A stretch of 5,326 bases of DNA from Fen-1077 sp964462865. Lineage in GTDB: Bacteria > Chloroflexota > Dehalococcoidia > Dehalococcoidales > RBG-16-60-22. The notes under the pieces are model-generated. The model saw only the letters and a list, made by a program, of their open reading frames with translations. It had not been told where the DNA came from and did not search any database. Positions 1 through 5,168 of the stretch are shown here, one piece after another; positions within the stretch are counted from its first letter, which is position 1, and every line of letters starts with the position of its first letter. The DNA is taken from contig CAYWZO010000086.1 of assembly GCA_964462865.1 (NCBI GenBank), forward strand, positions 1 through 5,326, in the 5' to 3' direction. The translations under genes were made by a program, and so were the position numbers.

Positions 1-17
1 TCGTACTCCAAAATTAA
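1..17 (+). CDS. Possible last codons of the upstream gene (hisH-like end), partial
   Basis: In frame 3 the first bases read Val-Leu-Gln-Asn followed by TAA at 15-17. A C-terminus of this kind is common in HisH, the glutaminase subunit of imidazole glycerol phosphate synthase, which often precedes hisA in histidine operons. Four residues cannot prove identity. The competing reading is frame 2, which stays open from base 2 to a TAG at 38-40 overlapping the hisA start, but it encodes an Arg/Lys-rich tail that I do not recognise. The hisH assignment is inference from operon context. Confidence 0.2.
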
Positions 18-25
18 AAAGCAAC

Positions 26-30
26 AGGAG
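26..30 (+). promoter_or_regulatory. Shine-Dalgarno of hisA that decides an AUA start
   Basis: AGGAG at 26-30 is followed by a 6-nt spacer and then ATA at 37-39. The ATA falls exactly where the HisA family begins, just before Glu-Ile-Ile-Pro-Ala-Ile-Asp. No ATG, GTG or TTG occurs in this frame until 253, which lies inside the barrel and would delete the first catalytic Asp. Confidence 0.7.
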
Positions 31-36
31 ACGAAG

Positions 37-762
37 ATAGAAATTATACCGGCCATAGACCTGAAGAATGGCAAGTGCGTCCGCCTGTACCAGGGCGACT
101 ATAAACGGGAGACCGTTTTTTCCGATGACCCGCTGGATGTTGCCTTTAAATGGCAGTCCCTGGGGGCACCTCGCCTGCACATCGTCGACCTGGACGGTGC
201 CGCTTCCGGGGAAATACGAAATTTAAATATCATCAAGGACATCGCCCGGGCCATGTTGATACCGGTACAGTTGGGCGGCGGCATCAGGGATATCGACACC
301 ATCGAGCTGATGCTTAAAGCAGGGGTAGAAAGGGTAATACTGGGCACGGCCGCCGTGGAGAACCCCGGTCTGGTCGTTGATGCCTGCCGCCGCTTCAGCG
401 ATACCGTGGTCGTCGGTATCGACGCCCGTGGCGGCATTGCCGCCACGCATGGATGGGTAACAGATACCGGGCAAAAGGCGTTGGCACTGGCTAAATCCAT
501 GGTACAGATAGGCGTGAAACGTTTTATCTATACCGATATTACCCGCGACGGTACACTAACAGAACCCAATGTACCGGCGATTACCGAGATGATTGAAAGT
601 CTCAAGTTGCCGGTTATCGCTGCCGGGGGTATCTCATCCGTCGAGCACCTGAAATTACTCCAGAAAGTCGGCGCCGAGGGGGCAATCGTGGGCAAGGCGC
701 TGTATACCGGGGATATCAGGCTGAAACAGGCGCTGGCCGAGATTAACGCCATGGAAGAATAA
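37..762 (+). CDS. hisA: HisA, ProFAR isomerase (phosphoribosylformimino-5-aminoimidazole carboxamide ribotide isomerase)
   Basis: HisA is the cytoplasmic (beta/alpha)8-barrel enzyme that isomerises ProFAR to PRFAR, the fourth step of histidine synthesis. Counting from the ATA at 37 gives 241 residues, normal for the family. The N-terminal IIPAIDL motif carries the first catalytic Asp at residue 8. The second is Asp129 in VGIDARGG, and TDITRDGT follows at about 166-173. Phosphate-binding loops are GGGIR (80-84), AAGGIS (195-200) and GKALY (219-223). The reading frame is open to the left edge of the window, so I chose the start by family alignment and the Shine-Dalgarno at 26-30. That makes AUA the start codon, which is unusual. 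The first standard start (ATG 253) would remove 72 residues, including Asp8 and the start of the barrel, and cannot be right for a working enzyme. hisI follows after 26 nt on the same strand, probably in one transcript. Identity is secure; the start is the uncertain part. Confidence 0.93.
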   Translation: MEIIPAIDLKNGKCVRLYQGDYKRETVFSDDPLDVAFKWQSLGAPRLHIVDLDGAASGEIRNLNIIKDIARAMLIPVQLGGGIRDIDTIELMLKAGVERVILGTAAVENPGLVVDACRRFSDTVVVGIDARGGIAATHGWVTDTGQKALALAKSMVQIGVKRFIYTDITRDGTLTEPNVPAITEMIESLKLPVIAAGGISSVEHLKLLQKVGAEGAIVGKALYTGDIRLKQALAEINAMEE

Positions 763-788
763 TAAGACTATCAGAGCAGGTTGATATA

Positions 789-1121
789 GTGAGTAATCTT
801 AATTTTAACGATAAGGGGCTTATACCGGCCATCGTGCAGGACGATGACACCAGCGACGTGCTGATGCTGGGATATATGAACGAGGAGTCGCTACGGCGGA
901 CGCTGTCCACTGGAGAGGTGTGGTTCTTCAGCCGCAGCCGGCAGGAGCTCTGGCACAAGGGGGCTACCTCGGGGAACAAGCTAAAGGTACGCTCGATATG
1001 GGTCGACTGCGAGAATAATAGTCTGCTGGTCAAAGCGCAGCCGACCGGGCCCACCTGCCACACCGGCCGTAAGTCATGTTTCTTCACTGAACTGAAAAAA
1101 AACAGAAAATGCCAGGCTTAG
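789..1121 (+). CDS. hisI: HisI, phosphoribosyl-AMP cyclohydrolase
   Basis: This 110-residue cytoplasmic enzyme opens the adenine ring of PR-AMP to give ProFAR, the third step of histidine synthesis. It is the stand-alone cyclohydrolase, with no HisE pyrophosphohydrolase domain fused behind it. Family motifs seen are GLIPAIVQD (10-18), WFFSRSRQELWHKGATSGN (45-63) and PTGPTCHTGRKSCF. The three zinc cysteines are Cys74, Cys90 and Cys97, with the usual 16 and 7 spacing. The Asp-Cys-Asp-x-Asp magnesium motif is altered to Asp-Cys-Glu-Asn-Asn (73-77). The start is GTG at 789 with a modest AGCAGG Shine-Dalgarno at 775-780. The gene sits 26 nt after hisA, and its TAG overlaps the stop of the convergent DUF1385 gene. 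A run of eight A bases at 1095-1102 encodes part of the Lys-rich tail. Confidence 0.95.
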   Translation: MSNLNFNDKGLIPAIVQDDDTSDVLMLGYMNEESLRRTLSTGEVWFFSRSRQELWHKGATSGNKLKVRSIWVDCENNSLLVKAQPTGPTCHTGRKSCFFTELKKNRKCQA

Positions 1122-2017
1122 GCCGCAGACGGCGGCGCTTCTTCCGCCCGATCGATTTCCACCGCTTTATTCATCGCCGCGATAGCCACCTCAATCTGCC
1201 GGTCGTCGGGTTCGCCGGTAGTCAGTGATTGCAGCCACAGTCCCGGGGCCAGGATAATCCTGACCAGCCGGTTGCTGGTATGCCTGGCGCCGAAGTAGAT
1301 GACCTCGTAACCGAGGCCCATAATCACCGGGATGAGGACAACACGGGAAATGACCATCAGCCACAGGGTCTGCCTCCCCACGAAAGAAAATACCACGATG
1401 GCGACGATGAGTACCAGGAAGAGGAAACTGGTGCCGCAGCGCACGTGGGCAGTGCCATAAGCACGGATGGACTCAACTTCCATGGGCACGCCGGCTTCAT
1501 AGGCATTGACTGTTTTGTGCTCGGCGCCGTGATAGGTAAAGACGCGCTTGATATCGGGCATGAGCGATATTATCTTGAGATAGGCGATGAATATCGCCAG
1601 GCGTACCACGCCTTCGACGACCATAAACGAGATAGCATTAGGTATTAAGGTACTGGCCAGCTTGGTGAGGAAAAGCGGGGCAAGGAAAAACAGGGCGATG
1701 ACCAACACCACGCCGGAGGCGACCATACCCCACAGCGCTTTATTGGAAATCTCTTCCTGCTCCTCCTCCATGGCGATGTTGGCCGAATAAAGCAGAGAGT
1801 TAATGCCGAGCACCATCGCCTCGATGAGGATGACGACGCCGCGTACCAGCGGCAGATGCCTGGCCCGGCTCTGCGATATCGAAGGTACCGGGCGGGAGTT
1901 GACGGTGATGTCACCGCCGGGCCGGCGGACGGCCGTGACCACCGCAGTCCGGCCGCGTATCATCACGCCTTCGATGACCGCCTGGCCGCCGTAATTATAC
2001 TTTTTAGGCTCCGCCAT
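1118..2017 (-). CDS. DUF1385 (YqhQ-like) multi-pass membrane protein of unknown function
   Basis: Counted from ATG 2017 the protein has 299 residues. It opens with YNYGGQAVIEGVMIRG (7-22) and carries HGAEHKT (163-169) followed by HVRCGTSFL (191-199) and LTTGEPDDRQIEVAIAA (265-281). These are hallmarks of the DUF1385 family, typified by Bacillus YqhQ. Hydrophobic segments lie near residues 59-77, 96-117, 130-150, 197-214 and 217-236, so it should be an inner-membrane protein. The biochemical role is unknown; family members often sit near translation genes such as prfA. An upstream in-frame TTG at 2029 would add four residues but lies in the T-tract of the preceding terminator, so I prefer 2017. 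Neither start has a visible Shine-Dalgarno. The usual HPRCGT motif has Val in place of Pro. The TAA at 1118-1120 overlaps the hisI stop. Confidence 0.9.
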   Translation of the reverse strand: MAEPKKYNYGGQAVIEGVMIRGRTAVVTAVRRPGGDITVNSRPVPSISQSRARHLPLVRGVVILIEAMVLGINSLLYSANIAMEEEQEEISNKALWGMVASGVVLVIALFFLAPLFLTKLASTLIPNAISFMVVEGVVRLAIFIAYLKIISLMPDIKRVFTYHGAEHKTVNAYEAGVPMEVESIRAYGTAHVRCGTSFLFLVLIVAIVVFSFVGRQTLWLMVISRVVLIPVIMGLGYEVIYFGARHTSNRLVRIILAPGLWLQSLTTGEPDDRQIEVAIAAMNKAVEIDRAEEAPPSAA

Positions 2018-2020
2018 GCC

Positions 2021-2056
2021 GATAAACAAAAGGAGTCCCGATGAGCCGGGACTCCT
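2021..2056 (-). terminator. Intrinsic terminator of the rplU-rpmA-rpmE operon
   Basis: A perfect 10-bp inverted repeat (arms 2031-2040 and 2047-2056, AGGAGTCCCG against CGGGACTCCT) encloses a 6-nt loop. Read leftward, the stem is followed by TTTGTTTATC at 2030-2021, giving the stem-plus-U-tract form of a Rho-independent terminator. The rightward reading has no T-run directly after the stem, so it acts on the - strand. It lies 23 nt past the rpmE stop and ends just before the DUF1385 start at 2017. Confidence 0.88.
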
Positions 2057-2079
2057 GCCTTTCCGGGTTTTTACCAGAC

Positions 2080-2286
2080 CTAGTTTTCAATCTTATAACG
2101 CTTCTTGAACCGCTCGACACGGCCGGTGGCATCCAGCATCCGCCGCTCGCCGGTGAAATACGGATGGCATTTGCTGCACACTTCGACGCGCAGCTGCTTG
2201 CGGGTGGAACCGGTGGTGAACCGGTTGCCGCAGGAACAGACTACCTCGGCATCGGGATAATATTGCGGGTGAATTTTATCTTTCAT
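2080..2286 (-). CDS. rpmE: Ribosomal protein L31 (bL31), zinc-binding type
   Basis: A 68-residue large-subunit protein that contributes to the contact between the ribosomal subunits. Four cysteines (17, 19, 37, 40) in VVCSCGN and EVCSKCHPYFTG form the zinc ribbon that marks the C+ type, as opposed to the zinc-free paralogue made under zinc starvation. The N-terminus MKDKIHPQY and the motif HPYFTGERR are typical. The ATG at 2286 lies 5 nt after the rpmA stop, with no good Shine-Dalgarno, so translation is probably coupled to rpmA. A strong terminator follows the gene. Length and sequence are ordinary for the family. Confidence 0.97.
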   Translation of the reverse strand: MKDKIHPQYYPDAEVVCSCGNRFTTGSTRKQLRVEVCSKCHPYFTGERRMLDATGRVERFKKRYKIEN

Positions 2287-2291
2287 CGTCG

Positions 2292-2546
2292 CTAGCTGCT
2301 GTAAACGCTGACCTTTCTCCGGTTACGGCTCGCCGGCTCGTACCGGACAATACCGTCGATTAGAGCGTAAAGGGTATAGTCATTGCCCACCCCCACGTTA
2401 TCACCAGGGTGGATGCGTGTGCCGTGCTGCCGCACCAGGATGGTGCCGGCGCTGACCGCCTGCCCGGCGAAACGCTTGACCCCCAGCCGCTGGCTCTGGC
2501 TGTCCCGCCCGTTGCGGCTGGTGCCGCCTCCCTTTTTATGCGCCAT
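2292..2546 (-). CDS. rpmA: Ribosomal protein L27 (bL27)
   Basis: An 84-residue large-subunit protein whose flexible N-terminus reaches the peptidyl-transferase centre. The sequence starts MAHKKGGGTSRNGRDS and continues with RLGVKRFAGQ and ILVRQHGTRIHPGDNVG, all standard. The N-terminus begins directly at Ala-His-Lys-Lys, so there is none of the cleaved extension seen in Firmicutes L27. ATG 2546 has a strong Shine-Dalgarno, GGAGGAG at 2560-2554, with 7-nt spacing. That site lies inside the end of rplU, and the two genes overlap by 11 nt, which suggests coupled translation. obgE, the usual third gene after rplU-rpmA in many bacteria, is replaced here by rpmE. Confidence 0.97.
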   Translation of the reverse strand: MAHKKGGGTSRNGRDSQSQRLGVKRFAGQAVSAGTILVRQHGTRIHPGDNVGVGNDYTLYALIDGIVRYEPASRNRRKVSVYSS

Positions 2547-2949
2547 CTGCGGTCTCCTCCACTTTCTCCACGTTCTCTATCTTCTTGCGCCGCGTCCGCT
2601 TTACGGGTTTCGGCGCTTCGGCGCCCGGCGGCAGTATCTTATCGATGCTGAGGGTGGTGTAAGGCTGCCGGTGCCCGTTCTTGCGGCGGTAGCGGGTCTT
2701 GGCCTTGTACTTGAAGACGATAATCTTATCGCCTTTGCCGTTTTTCTGCACCATGGCCAGCACCCGCGCGCCTTCGATGACCGGCGTACCGGAGGTGATG
2801 TTATCGCCGTCGGCGATGAGGAGCACCCTGTTCAGCTCGACCGTGCCGCCAACATCCGCCTTAAGACGCTCCACGTCTATGGTCTGGCCTTCGGTGACCT
2901 TATACTGTTTGCCGCCTGTTTCAATAATCGCGTAAATTTTGGGCCTCAC
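2536..2949 (-). CDS. rplU: Ribosomal protein L21 (bL21) with a C-terminal extension
   Basis: L21 is a large-subunit protein that binds 23S rRNA. The core begins YAIIETGGKQYKV and includes the RYRRKNGHRQPYT motif near the end of the domain. The family core is about 103 residues. Here roughly 30 more residues follow: a basic stretch (PVKRTRRKK), then an acidic tail (VEKVEETADGA). The start is ambiguous. GTG 2949 is the nearest standard codon but has no Shine-Dalgarno. ATT 2937 stands at the conserved Met position and has GTGAGG (2949-2944) 6 nt upstream. ATG 2997 lies about 5 nt from the predicted transcript start, too close for a ribosome site. From 2949 the product has 137 residues, from 2937 it has 133. 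The 3' end overlaps rpmA by 11 nt. First gene of the rplU-rpmA-rpmE operon, with its own promoter and structured leader. Confidence 0.95.
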   Translation of the reverse strand: MRPKIYAIIETGGKQYKVTEGQTIDVERLKADVGGTVELNRVLLIADGDNITSGTPVIEGARVLAMVQKNGKGDKIIVFKYKAKTRYRRKNGHRQPYTTLSIDKILPPGAEAPKPVKRTRRKKIENVEKVEETADGA

Positions 2950-2994
2950 ATGATAAAAATAAATAAGCCCAAGTTTCTGCCCGGGGCAAGGGCT
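2939..2994 (-). promoter_or_regulatory. Structured rplU leader with two mutually exclusive hairpins
   Basis: In the leftward transcript AGCCC (2994-2990) can pair with GGGCT (2970-2966) around a small inner hairpin (2988-2985 with 2981-2978). A U-rich run (2965-2953) follows, so this form resembles an attenuator. Alternatively UUGGGCUU (2972-2965) can pair with AGGCCCAA (2946-2939), 8 bp including one G-U, which buries the GAGG Shine-Dalgarno at 2947-2944. The arms share 2966-2970, so both cannot form at once. Leader regulation of L21 is known in Firmicutes; homology to that RNA is not shown. Pairing was found by eye, without energies. Confidence 0.45.
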
Positions 2995-3008
2995 CATTAC
3001 AAAGTAAT

Positions 3009-3037
3009 ATTTTACCAGATTTATATCTGGGAGTCAA
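3009..3037 (-). promoter_or_regulatory. Sigma70-type promoter of the rplU operon, with dyad in the spacer
   Basis: TTGACT (3037-3032, 5/6 to consensus) and TAAAAT (3014-3009, 5/6) are separated by exactly 17 nt. The predicted transcript start is near 3002, about 65 nt before the AUU codon of rplU. The -35 box overlaps the coaE TGA stop. The spacer contains a perfect inverted repeat, CCAGAT-4 nt-ATCTGG (3015-3030), which could be an operator or a weak coaE terminator. Confidence 0.7.
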
Positions 3038-3651
3038 ACAGTCAGGCGTTTTTGCAGCTTTTGCCACTCCTCCGCGACTCTGGTTTTAAGTTCACTTAGA
3101 GTACAGTCCGTGTTAATGACGACATCGGCTTTTTTAATGCGCTCCTCGTTGGAAAGCTGGGCCTGAATCCTGTCCCTGGACTTCTCGACATTATATCCGG
3201 GCCTTGTTTTCAACCTCTCCAGCACCGTTGTTTCCGGCGCTGTGGTCACCCAGAGTTCTTCGGCCTGGGCCGTTTTGCCCGATTCAATCATGGCCGCCGC
3301 CTCCAGCACCACCACTTTCACGTCTTCACGGCGGTAGGTATCGATTTTCTCTGCCAAAATAGCATCGATGGCGGGATGCACGATGTTATTAAGTTTCAAC
3401 AGTGACCGGCGGTCTTTAAAAACGATTTTACCCAGCCGGGTGCGGTCAATTTCTCCCTCCGGCCCCAGTATCGCTTTACCGAAAGCGTCCACCACCTGCC
3501 GCCAGGCCCGGCCACCGCGTTTCAGGGCTTCATGGCCGACTTTATCCAGGTCGATGACGACAGCCCCCAGCTCCTCCAGAAAATGCGCCACCGTGCTTTT
3601 ACCACTGCCGATGCCGCCGGTAAGACCAATGATTTTCAAAGCAGGTACCAC
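3034..3651 (-). CDS. coaE: Dephospho-CoA kinase
   Basis: CoaE phosphorylates the 3'-hydroxyl of the dephospho-CoA ribose with ATP, the last step of coenzyme A synthesis in the cytoplasm. The 205-residue length is typical. The P-loop GGIGSGKST is at 12-20, followed by VIDLDKVGHEAL (32-43), the HP pair at 92-93, a LEAAAMIESG segment (116-125), and QLSNEERIKKADVVINT near the C-terminus, all as in the family. The start is uncertain. GTG 3651 gives Met-Val-Pro-Ala-Leu-Lys. TTG 3639 gives Met-Lys-Ile-Ile-Gly-Leu-Thr, which fits the family N-terminus better and has GGGTGG about 8 nt upstream. The gene lies 192 nt downstream of the protease gene, and its stop is embedded in the rplU promoter. It could be partly cotranscribed with the ribosomal genes. 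Confidence 0.95.
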   Translation of the reverse strand: MVPALKIIGLTGGIGSGKSTVAHFLEELGAVVIDLDKVGHEALKRGGRAWRQVVDAFGKAILGPEGEIDRTRLGKIVFKDRRSLLKLNNIVHPAIDAILAEKIDTYRREDVKVVVLEAAAMIESGKTAQAEELWVTTAPETTVLERLKTRPGYNVEKSRDRIQAQLSNEERIKKADVVINTDCTLSELKTRVAEEWQKLQKRLTV

Positions 3652-3685
3652 CCAATTAAATGAGGTTTCGCTGATGACCGTGTTT

Positions 3686-3696
3686 ATTATATTATA
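3686..3696 (-). promoter_or_regulatory. Candidate tandem -10 boxes upstream of coaE
   Basis: Two perfect TATAAT hexamers on the - strand (3696-3691 and 3691-3686, sharing one base) lie in an AT-rich block spanning about 3681-3728, roughly 35-45 nt before the coaE GTG. No convincing -35 box is present at 16-18 nt spacing, so this may be a weak, activator-dependent or chance signal. The rest of 3652-3843 shows no gene and no strong terminator for the protease; the only hairpin near the protease end is a 5-bp one. Confidence 0.35.
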
Positions 3697-3843
3697 TTTT
3701 ATAAGAATTAAGATATTGCCTTTTATCTCTATGTGTCGGAAACAATCGGTCTGACCATAGTCATCTGGCTTGCGGCAGAGACAATCTCCAGAAAGAAAGT
3801 CAGGGCTTTCCTGCGTTACGGCAGACTCAATTGATACGTCCGG

Positions 3844-5145
3844 CTATTCCGGGCGGGTGCCTACAATCACAGTGAGCGTCAATCTGCCGGTGCCGCGTAT
3901 GACTTCGATGACAGCTTTATCGCCGGGGCTCTTAAACTCCCCCAGGTAGGAGGTGAGGTCAGAGATATTTCTCGCCGCCACGCTATCAATGGACACGATG
4001 ATATCGCCGGTCTGGATTCCGGCGGCCTGCGCCGGGCTGCCACTGACAACGGCACCCACCAGAGCGCCGTTTGACGTTGCCAGGGACTTTTCCGTGACAT
4101 ACTGGGGAGTGAGGTCGGATATGCCCACGCCAATCCAGGGATAAGCGAAAGAACCGCTGGTAATAATCGCTTCGGCAACGCGCTTGACCTTATTGGAGGC
4201 TATCGCCCAGTAAATGCCGTCGCCTAGGGTAGGATCAATTCTGGCTTCATTTATACCTATGACTCTACCCTTAGCGTCGATTAGAGGGCCGCCCGAATTG
4301 CCGAAGTTCACCGCCGCATCGAATTGTAACAAGTTGGCAATATAGCGGCCCTCAAGGTTGGTGTAGCGGTTAACCTGGCTGATGGTACCTGATGTCAAGG
4401 TATCTTTAAAACCAAAGGGCCTATCAATATCAGCTAAAGGGCTGCCGATGGCAATCACCGGCTCGCCGATACGTATCAGGCTGGAATCCGCCAGCGGCAG
4501 TGGCTCGATTGAAGGGTTGTTCTCCAGCTTCAATACCGCCACATCGCTGAACTCACAGTAGCCGACAATGCTGGCCCGGGAGACCCGGCCGTCATACATC
4601 GTTATATATATGTTGGAAAGGCCGTTGACCACGTGGTAAGCGGTAACCACGCGGCCTTCCGTATCGTATATAAATCCAGAGCCCACGGTTATTATTCCAT
4701 TATTAATCCCGATGGTGGCCTGGACGGCTTTTTGATAGACATCGACGGCATCGATGAAAGATACCGAAAGACCGGCTAAATCGGCCTCGGCACTGGCGAC
4801 GCGTTCATCCAGGGTAGCCACCTGCGATGATACCCCGCTGATTGCCTCTTCGGCACCGGCGATACGGTCGCTGGCGGCGGATACGTTGGCGGTCAACGTG
4901 TTAATGTCTGACCGGGCACCGGCTAACTGGTTGTCCAGAGAGTCCAGTTTGCTGCCGGTTTCCGAACGCAGGGCGGCAATTTCGCGGCTGACCGCCTCGA
5001 TGCGGGACTGCTGCTCGTCTTCAAAAACCGTAACGCGTTCGGTCAGGCGGTCGAGCTGCCGGGTAAGCGTATAGGAATAGTACCCGGTACCTCCGGCGAG
5101 CACTACCACCAGCACCAGTATCCCGATAAGCAATCTGTTAGCCAT
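3844..5145 (-). CDS. Membrane-anchored HtrA/DegP-like serine protease with coiled-coil stalk and PDZ domain
   Basis: A 433-residue envelope protease of the trypsin fold (S1C, HtrA-like), expected to cleave misfolded or signalling proteins outside the membrane. Residues 5-19 form a hydrophobic anchor behind a short basic start (MANR), with no obvious cleavage site. Residues 27-127 are heptad-like and charged, predicting a long coiled coil. The protease domain (about 135-330) shows the triad His171 in VVTAYHVVNG, Asp201 in SDVAVLKLE and Ser284 in GNSGGPLID, so it should be active. One PDZ domain follows (about 335-430) with the AQAAGIQTGDIIVSID motif at 372-387. ATG 5145 has a strong Shine-Dalgarno, GAGGAG at 5159-5154, with 8-nt spacing. 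HtrA proteases usually lack so long a stalk. It is transcribed alone or with coaE 192 nt downstream. I leave the symbol blank because htrA, degP and degQ paralogues cannot be told apart here. Confidence 0.9.
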   Translation of the reverse strand: MANRLLIGILVLVVVLAGGTGYYSYTLTRQLDRLTERVTVFEDEQQSRIEAVSREIAALRSETGSKLDSLDNQLAGARSDINTLTANVSAASDRIAGAEEAISGVSSQVATLDERVASAEADLAGLSVSFIDAVDVYQKAVQATIGINNGIITVGSGFIYDTEGRVVTAYHVVNGLSNIYITMYDGRVSRASIVGYCEFSDVAVLKLENNPSIEPLPLADSSLIRIGEPVIAIGSPLADIDRPFGFKDTLTSGTISQVNRYTNLEGRYIANLLQFDAAVNFGNSGGPLIDAKGRVIGINEARIDPTLGDGIYWAIASNKVKRVAEAIITSGSFAYPWIGVGISDLTPQYVTEKSLATSNGALVGAVVSGSPAQAAGIQTGDIIVSIDSVAARNISDLTSYLGEFKSPGDKAVIEVIRGTGRLTLTVIVGTRPE

Positions 5146-5168
5146 TTTAAATACTCCTCATCTGACGC

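Noticed and set aside
45..57. 13-base match TTATACCGGCCAT shared by hisA and hisI (also at about 819-831)
   Set aside because: Both copies encode the family-conserved Ile-Pro-Ala-Ile in their own proteins, so the identity is explained by coding constraint and shared codon use.
253..762. hisA starting at ATG 253 (169 residues)
   Set aside because: It would remove the first part of the barrel and catalytic Asp8, yet the frame upstream is open and encodes perfect HisA sequence back to base 37.
1095..1103. A8 run in hisI as a programmed frameshift site
   Set aside because: It lies in the last codons of a full-length HisI; a shift would only alter a non-conserved tail, and no stimulatory structure is evident.
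1122..1136. GCCGC/GCGGC hairpin as terminator of hisI or DUF1385
   Set aside because: The stem has only 5 bp. No T-run follows it rightward, and leftward the T8 tract is about 20 nt away, too far for an intrinsic terminator.
1229..1648. 139-residue + strand open frame inside DUF1385
   Set aside because: Antisense to a conserved membrane protein; low-complexity His/Asp-rich composition typical of a shadow frame.
2536..2997. rplU starting at ATG 2997 (153 residues)
   Set aside because: That ATG lies about 5 nt from the predicted transcript start with no Shine-Dalgarno, and the added residues do not match the L21 family; the region looks like structured leader.
2383..3099. 238-residue + strand open frame across rplU and rpmA
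   Set aside because: It lies opposite two certain ribosomal-protein genes, has no recognisable motif, and reads as a GC-rich antisense shadow.
3799..3814. GAAAG/CTTTC inverted repeat as terminator of the protease gene
   Set aside because: A 5-bp AT-rich stem with no clean U-tract is too weak to call.
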